NCBI GenBank assembly: GCA_938028665.1
Contig: CALIMB010000086.1
Location: forward strand, 1 to 39,635
Reading direction: 5' to 3'
DNA length: 39,635 nt
Source of the DNA: an uncultured Thermomicrobium sp.
Lineage (GTDB): Bacteria > Chloroflexota > Chloroflexia > Thermomicrobiales > Thermomicrobiaceae
Below, piece by piece: positions 1 through 8,363 of this stretch (positions are counted from its first letter, which is position 1; the number at the start of each line of letters is the position of its first letter). The notes under the pieces are model-generated. The model made no database searches. It had not been told where the DNA came from and saw only the letters and a list, made by a program, of their open reading frames with translations. Position numbers and translations under genes: made by a program.

Positions 1-325
1 TGCGCTTCATGCGCAATCCGAACGCGACATTCTCGTAGACTGTCATATGGGGGAAGAGCGCGTAGTTCTGAAAGACCGTGTTCACGTTGCGCCGGAACGG
101 TGGGATGGTGCCCATCGGGCGCCCTTCAATTAGGACCTCACCGGACGTCGGGTGCTCAAACCCAGCGATCATGCGGAGCGTCGTTGTTTTTCCGCAACCG
201 GACGGACCGAGGAGGGAGAAGAACTCTCCTTGCTGGATTTGCAGGGAAACCCGATCAACCGCAACGACACCATTGTCAAAGACTTTTGTCAACTCTACCA
301 GCTCGACATCGGTCGGTCGCTCCAA
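1..325 (-). CDS. potA: ABC transporter ATP-binding protein, PotA/CysA-like (partial, N-terminal 108 residues)
   Basis: The N-terminal part of a nucleotide-binding subunit of an ABC importer; the C-terminus lies beyond base 1. A Walker A motif ([10 protein letters not shown], about residues 40-49) is followed by a Q-loop segment reading [20 protein letters not shown]. That segment is typical of the spermidine/putrescine (PotA), iron(III) and sulfate importer ATPases. The start is taken as TTG at 325, because an in-frame TGA lies two codons upstream and a GGAGGG ribosome site precedes it. It lies 80 bases behind folC on the same strand and may be cotranscribed. Substrate cannot be fixed from this fragment. 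A polyamine role would suit the agmatinase genes a few kilobases away, but that is inference. Confidence 0.85.
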   Translation of the reverse strand, partial: MERPTDVELVELTKVFDNGVVAVDRVSLQIQQGEFFSLLGPSGCGKTTTLRMIAGFEHPTSGEVLIEGRPMGTIPPFRRNVNTVFQNYALFPHMTVYENVAFGLRMKR

Positions 326-405
326 TGCTCACATCCCTCCCATGCCGGTTTCACTTGGTCTGGCCGAACGGGTCAGCCTGGTCACCAATTCTATACCAGA
401 GAGAG

Positions 406-1842
406 TCATTGTCGGCAAGCCGTCTCGGCTTCTGAGGCTGCTCTGCCGGCAGGTTTCGGCCAGCATGTCCGTTGCGTGATGATGTCGGCTGCTGGGTACC
501 AATGTTCTCGTATCTGGCCGACAAGATACAGTGAACCGGTCACGATCACTTGGTCTTCCGGACCAGCAAGTGCGAGCGCGGTTTCGATCGCGGTGTCAAC
601 ATCGGGAATCGCCAAGGCGGTACAGCTCCGGGAGGCAAAGAGTGCTGCCAGCGAGTCTGGATCGGCCGCCTCTCGCAGAATTGCTCGTGGCCTGGTTGTG
701 ATCACAAGATCAGCCTGGGTGGCAAGCTGAGCAGCCATCGCCGCAGCATCGTGACCATCCAGGACTCCGAAAACGATGAGACGTCGTCCCGGTCTGGGTA
801 ACCGATCCAGCGCGGTAAGCAGCGCCTCAAGCTTTTGCGGGTTGTGTGCTCCGTCGAGTAGGACGGTCGGCGCGTGTTGCACGATCTCAAACCGGCCGGG
901 AAAGCGAGCTGTCGCCAGACCCTGTGCGATTGCCTCATCGGGCAGACGAGGTAGCTGTGGAGAGAGTGCTTGGACGGCCGCGACAGCTAGAGCCGCATTC
1001 ATGGCCTGAAAGTCGCCAGCGAGCCCGAGGAGAAACTTACGCTCATGTAGCCTGTCGACGAGGAAGCTCCTCCCCCTTTCGAAGGCGTGGTCAAAATCGC
1101 GTCCTGGCACGAGAACGCGTAGAGGGGCGCCAACAGCAGTGGCTTCGGACTGAAGAACGGCTAGGAGCTCCGGCTCCGTGACTCCAGTGACAGCGGGTCG
1201 ACCAGGTTTAATGATACCGGCCTTATGCCAGGCGATGTCCCGGATGGTTGGACCAAGTGTCCGAATATGATCCAGTCCGACCGTAGTGATCACCGAGACA
1301 GCCGGCTGCACGACGTTGGTCAGGTCGAACCGGCCGCCGACGCCCACCTCGATCACGGCGATGTCCACATGTTCGGCTCGGAAAGCGCTAAAGGCGAGCG
1401 CGGTCCAGAACTCACCATAGGTGAGCGGCTGGCCGCCGCGAGCAACCCACGACCGTACGGCTTCGTCAAGTTCCGAGACTAGGTCAGCAAACCGTTCGGC
1501 TGCGATCAGCTCACGACCAATCTGCAGTTTCTCCGTCTCGACCTGAAGATAGGGGGATACGTGCAGGCCAACGCGATAGCCGGCGCTGTCTAAGATGCTG
1601 GCGATGAATGCTGCGGTTGACCCTTTACCAGAGGTTCCTGTGACGTGGACAACCGGATAGGCGTCCTGCGGGTCATTCAGGAAGCGAAGGAAGGCGCGCA
1701 ATCGCGCCAATCGTCGTTGCGCCCGTAGCCGCACGACCTCGGGCGGTGTACCGGGGGGTGGACCTGGTGGTGCTTGGATCAAGGCGCGCAAGTAGGAGAC
1801 GGCCCAACGATAGCGGGCATTGAGGTGAGAGAAGTCATGCAT
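406..1842 (-). CDS. folC: Folylpolyglutamate synthase / dihydrofolate synthase
   Basis: A 478-residue Mur-ligase-type enzyme that adds glutamate to dihydropteroate and/or folates, using ATP, in the cytoplasm. Visible features are the P-loop GTSGKGS (residues 69-75), the segment VIEVGVGGRFDLTN, the segment TVGLDHIRTLG followed by WHKAGIIKPG, and LLDGAHNPQKLEAL, which opens the C-terminal glutamate-ligase domain. Length is slightly above the usual 420-450. An upstream in-frame extension to 1923 exists, but ATG 1842 has AGAGGAG about nine bases before it and is preferred. The PotA-like gene follows on the same strand. Divergent from the nnrS remnant, with a short intergenic region holding a perfect hairpin. 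Confidence 0.93.
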   Translation of the reverse strand: MHDFSHLNARYRWAVSYLRALIQAPPGPPPGTPPEVVRLRAQRRLARLRAFLRFLNDPQDAYPVVHVTGTSGKGSTAAFIASILDSAGYRVGLHVSPYLQVETEKLQIGRELIAAERFADLVSELDEAVRSWVARGGQPLTYGEFWTALAFSAFRAEHVDIAVIEVGVGGRFDLTNVVQPAVSVITTVGLDHIRTLGPTIRDIAWHKAGIIKPGRPAVTGVTEPELLAVLQSEATAVGAPLRVLVPGRDFDHAFERGRSFLVDRLHERKFLLGLAGDFQAMNAALAVAAVQALSPQLPRLPDEAIAQGLATARFPGRFEIVQHAPTVLLDGAHNPQKLEALLTALDRLPRPGRRLIVFGVLDGHDAAAMAAQLATQADLVITTRPRAILREAADPDSLAALFASRSCTALAIPDVDTAIETALALAGPEDQVIVTGSLYLVGQIREHWYPAADIITQRTCWPKPAGRAASEAETACRQ

Positions 1843-1873
1843 CTGGTGACAACTCCTCTGTACTGCATACACT

Positions 1874-1893
1874 AACGCCGCAATAGCGGCGTT
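1874..1893. promoter_or_regulatory. Perfect inverted repeat between divergent folC and nnrS remnant
   Basis: Eight-base arms AACGCCGC and GCGGCGTT flank a four-base centre (AATA), in the 59-base gap between the divergent starts. It could be an operator or a short hairpin at the 5' end of the folC transcript. On the + strand it is followed by TTTCT, so a weak terminator is also possible. No regulator consensus that I know matches it. Confidence 0.5.
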
Positions 1894-1901
1894 TCTCCTA
1901 T

Positions 1902-3107
1902 ATGATGAGGCCGAGAGTGCCACGCCTCAAACGACAGAGCCTACCACCCTGGCGATTATTCGCCGCCAGCGCCGTGCTGACCAGTACACTGATCGGTTTT
2001 GCGGTCGGAGCCTGGCTCTTCGTCGCACCGGTACTCGCCATTTCACCTGAGCGTCAACTCGAACTCGTTCGCCTCCACGGCCACGTGCAACTGTACGGCT
2101 TTGGGATTGCGCTGACCATTGGTGTTGCCTACTAGTTTCTGCCGCGCTTATGGGGAATGGTGTACCCATCCATGCTCCATCCAGCACGGGCCTGGGCGCT
2201 ACTCGTCGGTGGGTTGGTGATCCGCACGCTTGGTGTCTTGATGGACCAGCATCAACTGACCCTTTGGGGAGCCGTCCTGGAGTGGATCGGCGGGGTTTCA
2301 GTCGCCATCGATTTCGCTCAACTCCTTGCACAACGGTCTGCAAGCGGTAAGCAGCGTGATCCCGCGATACTGGTCGCAGTTGGTCTCGCTGCAATCGGCT
2401 TGCCGGTAGGACTGGGAGCCGATACGCTGGGAGTCGCTGGAGTGTCGTTGGTAGGCAGCCAAATCGGCGTTCTGATGGGGGATCTACGCTATTCTCGTAC
2501 CCATGGCATTGACGATGTCAGGCCGACTCTTCCCGCTCTACTTTCGGACGCGCATACCCGAACGGCGAGGACTGACTGTAACGTTCTCCTCGAGTGCGGC
2601 AGGATTGATCCTACGATGTGTGGATTGGTCATTGGCCAAGAAGGGATCGCACGATTAGGAGGCGCGGTGCAGGGGGTGGGGATACTGGGAGCACTTGTGG
2701 CCCTGCGCTTGCTCGAATCTCGGCGGGTGCCGACCGGATTTGCACGCTTGTTGTGGCGTGACCCGACAGCGTGGATGGGAGCTATTGCCTACGGCTGGTT
2801 TGCGGTGGTTGCCGTCTTGGTCATGTGTAACGCAGTAGTCGAGCGTCGCTGGGCTGTAGCACTCGAGAGGCACCTTCTCGGCGTCGGCTACGTGCTCACG
2901 TTGATTTTTGCGGTTGGCTCTCACTTACTTTTGGGCTGCGCGGGGCAACGACTGCGCGTACCACATGGTGGCTGGTTGCTGCTGGCAGCGGCACTCGGAA
3001 TGACAAGTTTGCGCTCGCTCGCCGCTCTCACCGCTGGCTATCCTTCGGTTTTCGTCAGGAGTCTTGCCGATCTCCCGGGAATGGCTGCCATGGCAGTATT
3101 CGCGTGA
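1902..3107 (+). pseudogene. nnrS: Decayed NnrS-like multi-span membrane protein
   Basis: Resembles the NnrS family (haem/copper membrane proteins tied to nitric oxide stress) through HGHVQLYGFG, an FLPRLWG segment and a succession of hydrophobic spans to the end. The reading frame is broken. An in-frame TAG at 2133-2135 sits exactly where the family has an aromatic residue before FLPRL. After a run of five G at 2477-2481 the homologous reading shifts frame: residues reading IYAILVPMALTMSGRLFPLYF are encoded in the frame that starts at 2482. That frame closes at a TAG at 2656-2658. The original frame becomes plausible again from about 2660 (VQGVGILGALVALRLL). A single TAC/TAT to TAG change plus two indels would explain this. 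Family assignment is from remembered motifs only. Sequencing error is the alternative to real decay. Confidence 0.65.
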
Positions 3108-3228
3108 AGTGTGGGCCTGCTCACGGCAGGGGAAGGGCACCAACAGGGTCGGGAGCCGACGTGTTAGGATATGTTGTGGTTCGGAAAGGCTCAGGTGCCT
3201 ATTGAGCACGGATAGGAGTTGGCAGTCT

Positions 3229-4320
3229 ATGAGTGAAGTGACACGGGAACAGGTTCTCGATGCGTTGCGACCGGTTCAGGATCCGGAGCTACGGCGTAGC
3301 CTCGTTGAGCTCGGGATGATTAAAGATGTCGCTATTGAAGGGACGAGTGTGCGTGTACAGGTTGAGTTAACAACGCCAGCCTGCCCACTACGCGAGAGAA
3401 TACGCAGTGATGTTGAGGAAGCGCTGCGCGGCCTTCCCGGGATCCAACAGGTTGACGTGCAATTTTCGGCTCGTGTGCGGGCGGCTGGCACAGGTCTTCC
3501 TGACCGGCAGCCCATTCCGGGGGTGAAGAACACGATCGCTGTGGCCAGCGGGAAGGGAGGGGTTGGAAAGTCTACGGTGGCAGTGAATCTCGCTGTGGCG
3601 CTTGCGGCGGAGGGAGCAGCGGTTGGCCTTCTTGACGCTGACGTGTATGGGCCGAGCATTCCGTTGATGTTGGGGGCGGAAGAGCAGCCTGGCCTGGCAA
3701 ACAACAAGATCATCCCTGGGCGGGCCTATGGACTGGCGGTGATGTCGGTGGGATACATCTTGGACCCGGAGAAGGCGCTGATCTGGCGCGGCCCGCTCGT
3801 CTCCCAGCTTATTCGTCAATTCCTGAGCGACGTCCAGTGGGGCGAACTCGATTACCTCATCATCGATCTTCCGCCCGGTACCGGGGACGTTCAACTGACC
3901 CTGGTTCAGACGATTCCTCTGTCGGGAGCGATTATCGTCACGACGCCGCAGGACGTCGCCCTGGCAGACGTTGTCAAAGGGCTCCAGATGTTCCGCGAAG
4001 TCAAGACGCCAGTATTGGGGATTATTGAGAATATGAGCTACTTTGTGTGTCCGCACTGCGGCCACGTAGCAGAGATTTTCGGATCGGGTGGTGGTGAGCG
4101 TGTTGCCAACAAATACGGTGTCCCGCTGCTCGGCCAGATCCCGATTGATCCTGCGGTCCGTGAAGGTGGTGACACGGGCGTTCCAGTCGTGGTTGGACAT
4201 CCTCAGTCGGCGACAGCACAGGCGTTCCGGGAAGCAGCTCGTCAGGCAGCAGCACGACTAGCGGTTGAAGCGGCCAAGAAGCCACGGAAACCGACTCTCC
4301 TGTTGCGCCCGAACCGCTGA
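3229..4320 (+). CDS. mrp: Mrp/NBP35-family iron-sulfur cluster carrier ATPase
   Basis: A 363-residue P-loop protein thought to carry and transfer Fe-S clusters to apoproteins. The first 95 or so residues form a MIP18/DUF59 domain (VQDPELRRSLVELGMI). The deviant Walker A SGKGGVGKS spans residues 107-115, with DLPPGTGDVQLT further on. The cluster-binding CPHC (C274, C277) lies in NMSYFVCPHCGH. A longer in-frame start at 3064 would run into the nnrS remnant; ATG 3229 has AGGAG upstream and gives a normal family length. First gene of a run of five on this strand (mrp, fabF fusion, two ureohydrolases, DUF1989), with a 64-base gap to the next. Confidence 0.93.
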   Translation: MSEVTREQVLDALRPVQDPELRRSLVELGMIKDVAIEGTSVRVQVELTTPACPLRERIRSDVEEALRGLPGIQQVDVQFSARVRAAGTGLPDRQPIPGVKNTIAVASGKGGVGKSTVAVNLAVALAAEGAAVGLLDADVYGPSIPLMLGAEEQPGLANNKIIPGRAYGLAVMSVGYILDPEKALIWRGPLVSQLIRQFLSDVQWGELDYLIIDLPPGTGDVQLTLVQTIPLSGAIIVTTPQDVALADVVKGLQMFREVKTPVLGIIENMSYFVCPHCGHVAEIFGSGGGERVANKYGVPLLGQIPIDPAVREGGDTGVPVVVGHPQSATAQAFREAARQAAARLAVEAAKKPRKPTLLLRPNR

Positions 4321-4384
4321 GGACACAGGTTGTCTGTTCGGGTGCAACAAGGCATGCGAGGATGAGGTTTGGAAGGGGAAGGGT

Positions 4385-5743
4385 ATGCGCTGCCCGCACT
4401 GCGGTGATCCGGTACCTGAGGCAGCTCGCTTTTGCCCTTGGTGTGGAGTGCCGCTTGGTAAGGATGTTGGGCCAGTTCGCCGACGTGTCGTTGTCACCGG
4501 TCTTGGGGCCGTGACCCCACTTGGGCTGAGTGCTGAAGAGACGTGGCAGCGGGTGCTGCGTGGTGAGTCGGGAGTACGTCGGATCGAGCGATTCGATCCG
4601 AGTGAACTTCCAGTGCAGATTGCGGCCGAAGTGCGAGGTTTCACGCTTGGTAACTGGGTCGATTCGAAAACTGCGCGTCAAATGGCGATGTTTAGTCAGT
4701 ACGCGCTCGAAGCTGGGGGGCAGGCACTGTGTGACGCGAGACTGGACACAACAAAGATCGATCCAGCACGCGCTGCGGTGGTGATTGGTACCGGGGCTGG
4801 TGGAATGGCGACCATCTTGGAGGCGGAGGAGCTTGCCCAGCGCCGCGGACTCATGCGGATCTCACCCCATTTCATGACCACCTTCCCGCACAACATGCCG
4901 GCTTATCACCTGGCGCAGGCATTTCGCTTCCTTGGGCCAAGCTTGACAGTCTCAACGGCCTGTGCCACCGGTGCGCAGGTGATCGGTGAGGGGGCGGAGA
5001 TGATCCGTTCTGGTGCGGCAGATATTGTGCTGGCCGGCGGAACCGAGTATGCTGTCTTTCCGCTTTTTCTTGCCAGCTTCGCCGTGCAGCGGGCAGCCTC
5101 GACCTGGAATGATCGGCCCGAGGAGGCGAGTCGACCTTTCGATGCGCAGCGGCATGGCTTTGTTGTTGGCGAGGGTGCGGGGATCGTTGTCTTGGAGGCA
5201 CTCGAACATGCACTCGCACGCGGTGCCCGGATCTACGCCGAATTACTCGGGTATGCCTCCAGTAACGACGGTTTCCATCCGATCGCGCCCGATCCTGCGG
5301 GGAGTGGAGCAGCACGGGCGATGCGAGGAGCACTTGTCGATGCGGGGGTGACGCCCGAAGTTGTGGACTACATTAATGCCCATGCTGCTTCAACGCCGCT
5401 GGGCGATCGGGCGGAGACAGTTGCGATTAAGGCAGTCTTTGGGGAGCAGGCTTACCGTATCCCTGTGAGTTCGACAAAGTCGATGATAGGGCATCTGATG
5501 GGTGCTGCCGGTGCCGTTGAGTCGATTATGACAATCCTCAGTATTCGCGACGGCATGGTACATCCGACGCGCAATTATGAATGCCCAGACCTAGAGTGTG
5601 ATCTCGATTACGTGCCCGAGGGAGCACGACGGCATCGCGTGCGCGTCGCGCTCAAGAACTCGTTTGGGTTGGGTGGGCAGAACTGCTGCCTTGTGTTTGC
5701 GGCATGGGAGGGTGAACAGCCTGCCGAACGGAGAGGAGCTTGA
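4385..5743 (+). CDS. fabF: Beta-ketoacyl-ACP synthase II with N-terminal zinc ribbon
   Basis: A 452-residue condensing enzyme of fatty acid elongation. The KAS fold begins near residue 32 (RRVVVTGLGAVTPLG). The Cys-His-His triad is present: Cys193 in STACATGAQ, His333 in NAHAASTPLGD and His370 in MIGHLMGAAG. The C-terminal NSFGLGGQN loop is also present. Unusually, about 30 residues precede the fold and carry CPHC (C3, C6) and CPWC (C17, C20), a complete small zinc ribbon. ATG 4385 is preceded by GGAAGGGGAAGG, so the ribbon is probably translated. A normal-length KAS would need an internal non-ATG start with no clear ribosome site. The gene ends one base before the next start. A role for the ribbon is unknown; a protein-protein contact is a guess. 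Confidence 0.9.
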   Translation: MRCPHCGDPVPEAARFCPWCGVPLGKDVGPVRRRVVVTGLGAVTPLGLSAEETWQRVLRGESGVRRIERFDPSELPVQIAAEVRGFTLGNWVDSKTARQMAMFSQYALEAGGQALCDARLDTTKIDPARAAVVIGTGAGGMATILEAEELAQRRGLMRISPHFMTTFPHNMPAYHLAQAFRFLGPSLTVSTACATGAQVIGEGAEMIRSGAADIVLAGGTEYAVFPLFLASFAVQRAASTWNDRPEEASRPFDAQRHGFVVGEGAGIVVLEALEHALARGARIYAELLGYASSNDGFHPIAPDPAGSGAARAMRGALVDAGVTPEVVDYINAHAASTPLGDRAETVAIKAVFGEQAYRIPVSSTKSMIGHLMGAAGAVESIMTILSIRDGMVHPTRNYECPDLECDLDYVPEGARRHRVRVALKNSFGLGGQNCCLVFAAWEGEQPAERRGA

Positions 5744-5744
5744 A

Positions 5745-6704
5745 ATGCCGAGACGGTACGTGCCAGTGAGTGGGCTTGAGAGTCCACGGTTCGCTGGGAT
5801 TCGCACGTTCGCGCGCCTCCCACACGTTCGTGACCTGGCTGGGGTCGACGTCGCGATCGTTGGAGCACCGTTCGATACTGGGGTGACCTATCGTGTGGGA
5901 GCGCGCTTTGGCCCAGCAGCAGTGCGCGAGATGTCGGCGATGTTGCGCCCGTACCATCCGGCGCTGGATGTTGATGTTTACGAGGTTCTCTCAGTGGTTG
6001 ATTACGGTGACCTTGCAGTGGTGCCGGGATATATTGAGGACAGTTACGAGCGGATTGAGAGCGGCTTAGGGTCACTCTTGGAGCAAGACACGGTCCCCCT
6101 TGTGATTGGTGGAGATCATTCGATCACGCTCGCCGAGCTCCGGGCGGTGGCTCGGCGATATGGTCCGGTAGGATTTGTGCAGTTTGATTCCCATACGGAC
6201 ACGTGGGACGAATACTGGGGGAAGAAGTATACGCACGGGACTCCATTCCGGCGGGCTGTGGAAGAGGGGTTGATTGACACGCGGCGGGCTATCCAAGTCG
6301 GTATGCGTGGCTCACTCTATGGTCCCGAAGACCTTGATCAATCTCGTGCGCTCGGGTTCGAGGTATGGACGACCGACGATATGCGTCGTACCGGCCTTGG
6401 GACGGTCAGTGAAGCGATCCGACGTCGCGTTGCGCAGGGGCCAGTCTTCGTCAGCTTTGACATCGACTTTCTTGATCCGGTCTACGCGCCTGGTACCGGA
6501 ACACCAGAGATTGGGGGATTTACGACGCGGGAAGCACAAGAGCTCCTGCGAGGCCTGGTTGGGGTGGAGATTGTGGCAGCGGATGTTGTGGAAGTCCTAC
6601 CGGCGCACGATGTAAGCGGCATTACGGCACTCGCCGCAGCGAATATTCTATTCGAGCTGCTCGCTGTACTGGCAGTGAACCGGCGCACATCCCGTGTGAA
6701 TTGA
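5745..6704 (+). CDS. speB: Agmatinase-family ureohydrolase (first of tandem pair)
   Basis: A 319-residue binuclear metal hydrolase of the arginase/agmatinase superfamily, which releases urea from a guanidino compound. Metal ligands are visible: GGDHS (His125), FDSHTD (Asp148, His150, Asp152) and SFDIDFLDP (Asp239, Asp241). HGTPFRRAVEEGL and APGTGTPE are as in agmatinases and guanidinobutyrases. The substrate (agmatine, guanidinobutyrate, guanidinopropionate or guanidine) cannot be told from these motifs. Start ATG 5745 lies one base after the fabF stop, with GAGAGGAG six bases upstream, so translation is probably coupled. The next gene is a close paralogue. Confidence 0.88.
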   Translation: MPRRYVPVSGLESPRFAGIRTFARLPHVRDLAGVDVAIVGAPFDTGVTYRVGARFGPAAVREMSAMLRPYHPALDVDVYEVLSVVDYGDLAVVPGYIEDSYERIESGLGSLLEQDTVPLVIGGDHSITLAELRAVARRYGPVGFVQFDSHTDTWDEYWGKKYTHGTPFRRAVEEGLIDTRRAIQVGMRGSLYGPEDLDQSRALGFEVWTTDDMRRTGLGTVSEAIRRRVAQGPVFVSFDIDFLDPVYAPGTGTPEIGGFTTREAQELLRGLVGVEIVAADVVEVLPAHDVSGITALAAANILFELLAVLAVNRRTSRVN

Positions 6705-6754
6705 CGAGAAACCTGTGTAGAGGGCGATCCGTCTGTGGAAGGGGTAGGATCGGC

Positions 6755-7744
6755 GTGGCGCGGATGACCAATTCGGCCGGCGCTCAGGATCCTCATCTGT
6801 GGCAGCCCCGCTTCAGCGGGATCCGGACTTTTGCACGCTTTCCCTATTCGCGACGTCTTGACGGAGTAGACATTGCGATCGTTGGTATTCCGTTCGACAC
6901 CGGTGTCACGTACCGGCCGGGTGCGCGGTTTGGGCCGGCGGCTGTCCGCGAGCACTCGTCGCGTATCGAACAGTATCATCCGGTCCTTGGCTTGGACGTG
7001 TTGGCAGAACTCTCGGTAGTCGATTATGGTGATCTTCCGGTTGTTGCTGGTTATACCGAGCAAAGCTTCCAATTGATCGAAGATGGGCTGCGTGTGCTCA
7101 TTGAGGCGGGAGTCATCCCGATCGGTTTGGGTGGTGACCATTCAATCTCGCTTCCTGAGCTTCGAGCTGTTGCTCAACGGTATGGACCAGTAGCGCTGGT
7201 GCATTTCGACTCGCATGTGGACACCTGGGATACGATTTGGGGAACCAAATATAACCATGGTACGCCGTTTCGCCGGGCAGTCGAAGAAGGATTGGTTGAT
7301 CCCGGCTGCTCAATCCAAATTGGCATCCGTGGGTCCCTCGGGGGACCGGGCGAATTCGAGCAGTCACGCGAGCTAGGCTTCGAGGTCTGGACCGCGCGCG
7401 AAGTGCGGCGAGCCGGACTTGCCGAGGTGCGTGAGGCTATCCATCGCCGAGTGGGGGCGTCTCCGGTCTTCTTGAGCTTTGACATCGACTTCCTCGATCC
7501 CGCCTTTGCGCCGGGAACAGGGACGCCGGAGGTGGGCGGTTTTGCGACTTGGGAAGCACAGGAGCTTCTCTGGGGGCTGGTGGGGCTGGACATTGTGGCG
7601 GCGGATCTGGTTGAGGTCTTGCCCGATCGTGATCCCATGGATGTGACCGCGCTCAATGCGGCGAACCTCGTCTTCGACATGGTAGCGGTCATTGCGGCCA
7701 CGAGGAGGGAGAGACGTTATGGTGCAGTCAATGGCGCCCAGTGA
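6755..7744 (+). CDS. speB: Agmatinase-family ureohydrolase (second of tandem pair)
   Basis: A 329-residue paralogue of the preceding gene with the same ligand set: GGDHS, FDSHVDTWD and SFDIDFLDP, then APGTGTPE. The two proteins align over their full length and were evidently made by tandem duplication, yet differ at many positions. They may have different substrates or form a mixed oligomer. GTG 6755 is chosen because TAGGA lies five bases before it; the in-frame ATG 6764 has too long a spacing. The 3' end overlaps the DUF1989 gene by 26 bases, which suggests translational coupling and a shared pathway. Confidence 0.87.
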   Translation: MARMTNSAGAQDPHLWQPRFSGIRTFARFPYSRRLDGVDIAIVGIPFDTGVTYRPGARFGPAAVREHSSRIEQYHPVLGLDVLAELSVVDYGDLPVVAGYTEQSFQLIEDGLRVLIEAGVIPIGLGGDHSISLPELRAVAQRYGPVALVHFDSHVDTWDTIWGTKYNHGTPFRRAVEEGLVDPGCSIQIGIRGSLGGPGEFEQSRELGFEVWTAREVRRAGLAEVREAIHRRVGASPVFLSFDIDFLDPAFAPGTGTPEVGGFATWEAQELLWGLVGLDIVAADLVEVLPDRDPMDVTALNAANLVFDMVAVIAATRRERRYGAVNGAQ

Positions 7745-8357
7745 GCACATCTTGTTTGGCCGCGTGCCGAAGCGAGCAGCTCAGGTGCGACCGACGGTTC
7801 CCATCGCTTTTCCACTCAAGGAGGGACAGCTTTTGCAGATCACTGATGTCCAAGGAAAACAGGTGGCGGATATGGTTGCCTTCAACTTGCACGATGTCCG
7901 CGAGTATCTCTCAATGTCACAGACACGTGCGATCAACAACTCGCTTGTTCTGACGCAGGGGATGATCCTTTATAGCAACCGTCGCAATCCGATGCTGATA
8001 CTTCTTGAAGATACGGTTGGCCGCCACGATATTTTGCTCCCAGCGTGCGATCGGCGGCGGTACCTGGACGACTATGGGATACCCGACCACCCCAACTGCA
8101 AAGACAACTTGTTGAGTGTGCTTGGGGAGTATGGTCTCCAGGAAGACGATATCCCCGACCCGGTGAATTGGTTCATGAACGTCGGTATCGTTGCGAAGGG
8201 GCGTTTCGAGATCCGCGAACCGCTCTCGGAGCGCAATGACTATGTCTTGCTTCGCGCCCTGATGGATCTTCTCGTCGCTGTCTCTGCCTGCCCGCAGGAT
8301 CAGAATGCCTGTAATGCCTTCAATCCGACAGATATTCTGGTCAGAATCTATGATTAG
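7719..8357 (+). CDS. DUF1989 protein (urea-carboxylase/guanidine-metabolism associated)
   Basis: A 212-residue protein of the DUF1989 family. It shows the family's conserved segments: GRHDILLPACD, NCKDNLLSVLGEYGL, DPVNWFMNV and the closing SACPQDQNACN. Family members near urea carboxylase-type enzymes have been shown to form carboxyguanidine deiminase (CgdAB). Those are paired subunits; this genome has a single copy here and no carboxylase or allophanate hydrolase in view. ATG 7719 has GGAGGGAG just upstream and overlaps the ureohydrolase gene. Role by context: a further step in breaking down a guanidino compound or its product. Its exact reaction is unknown to me. Confidence 0.85.
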   Translation: MVQSMAPSEHILFGRVPKRAAQVRPTVPIAFPLKEGQLLQITDVQGKQVADMVAFNLHDVREYLSMSQTRAINNSLVLTQGMILYSNRRNPMLILLEDTVGRHDILLPACDRRRYLDDYGIPDHPNCKDNLLSVLGEYGLQEDDIPDPVNWFMNVGIVAKGRFEIREPLSERNDYVLLRALMDLLVAVSACPQDQNACNAFNPTDILVRIYD

Positions 8358-8363
8358 GCAGTA

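Noticed and set aside
3388-4200. 270-codon minus-strand open frame
   Set aside because: Antisense to mrp, whose motifs are unmistakable.
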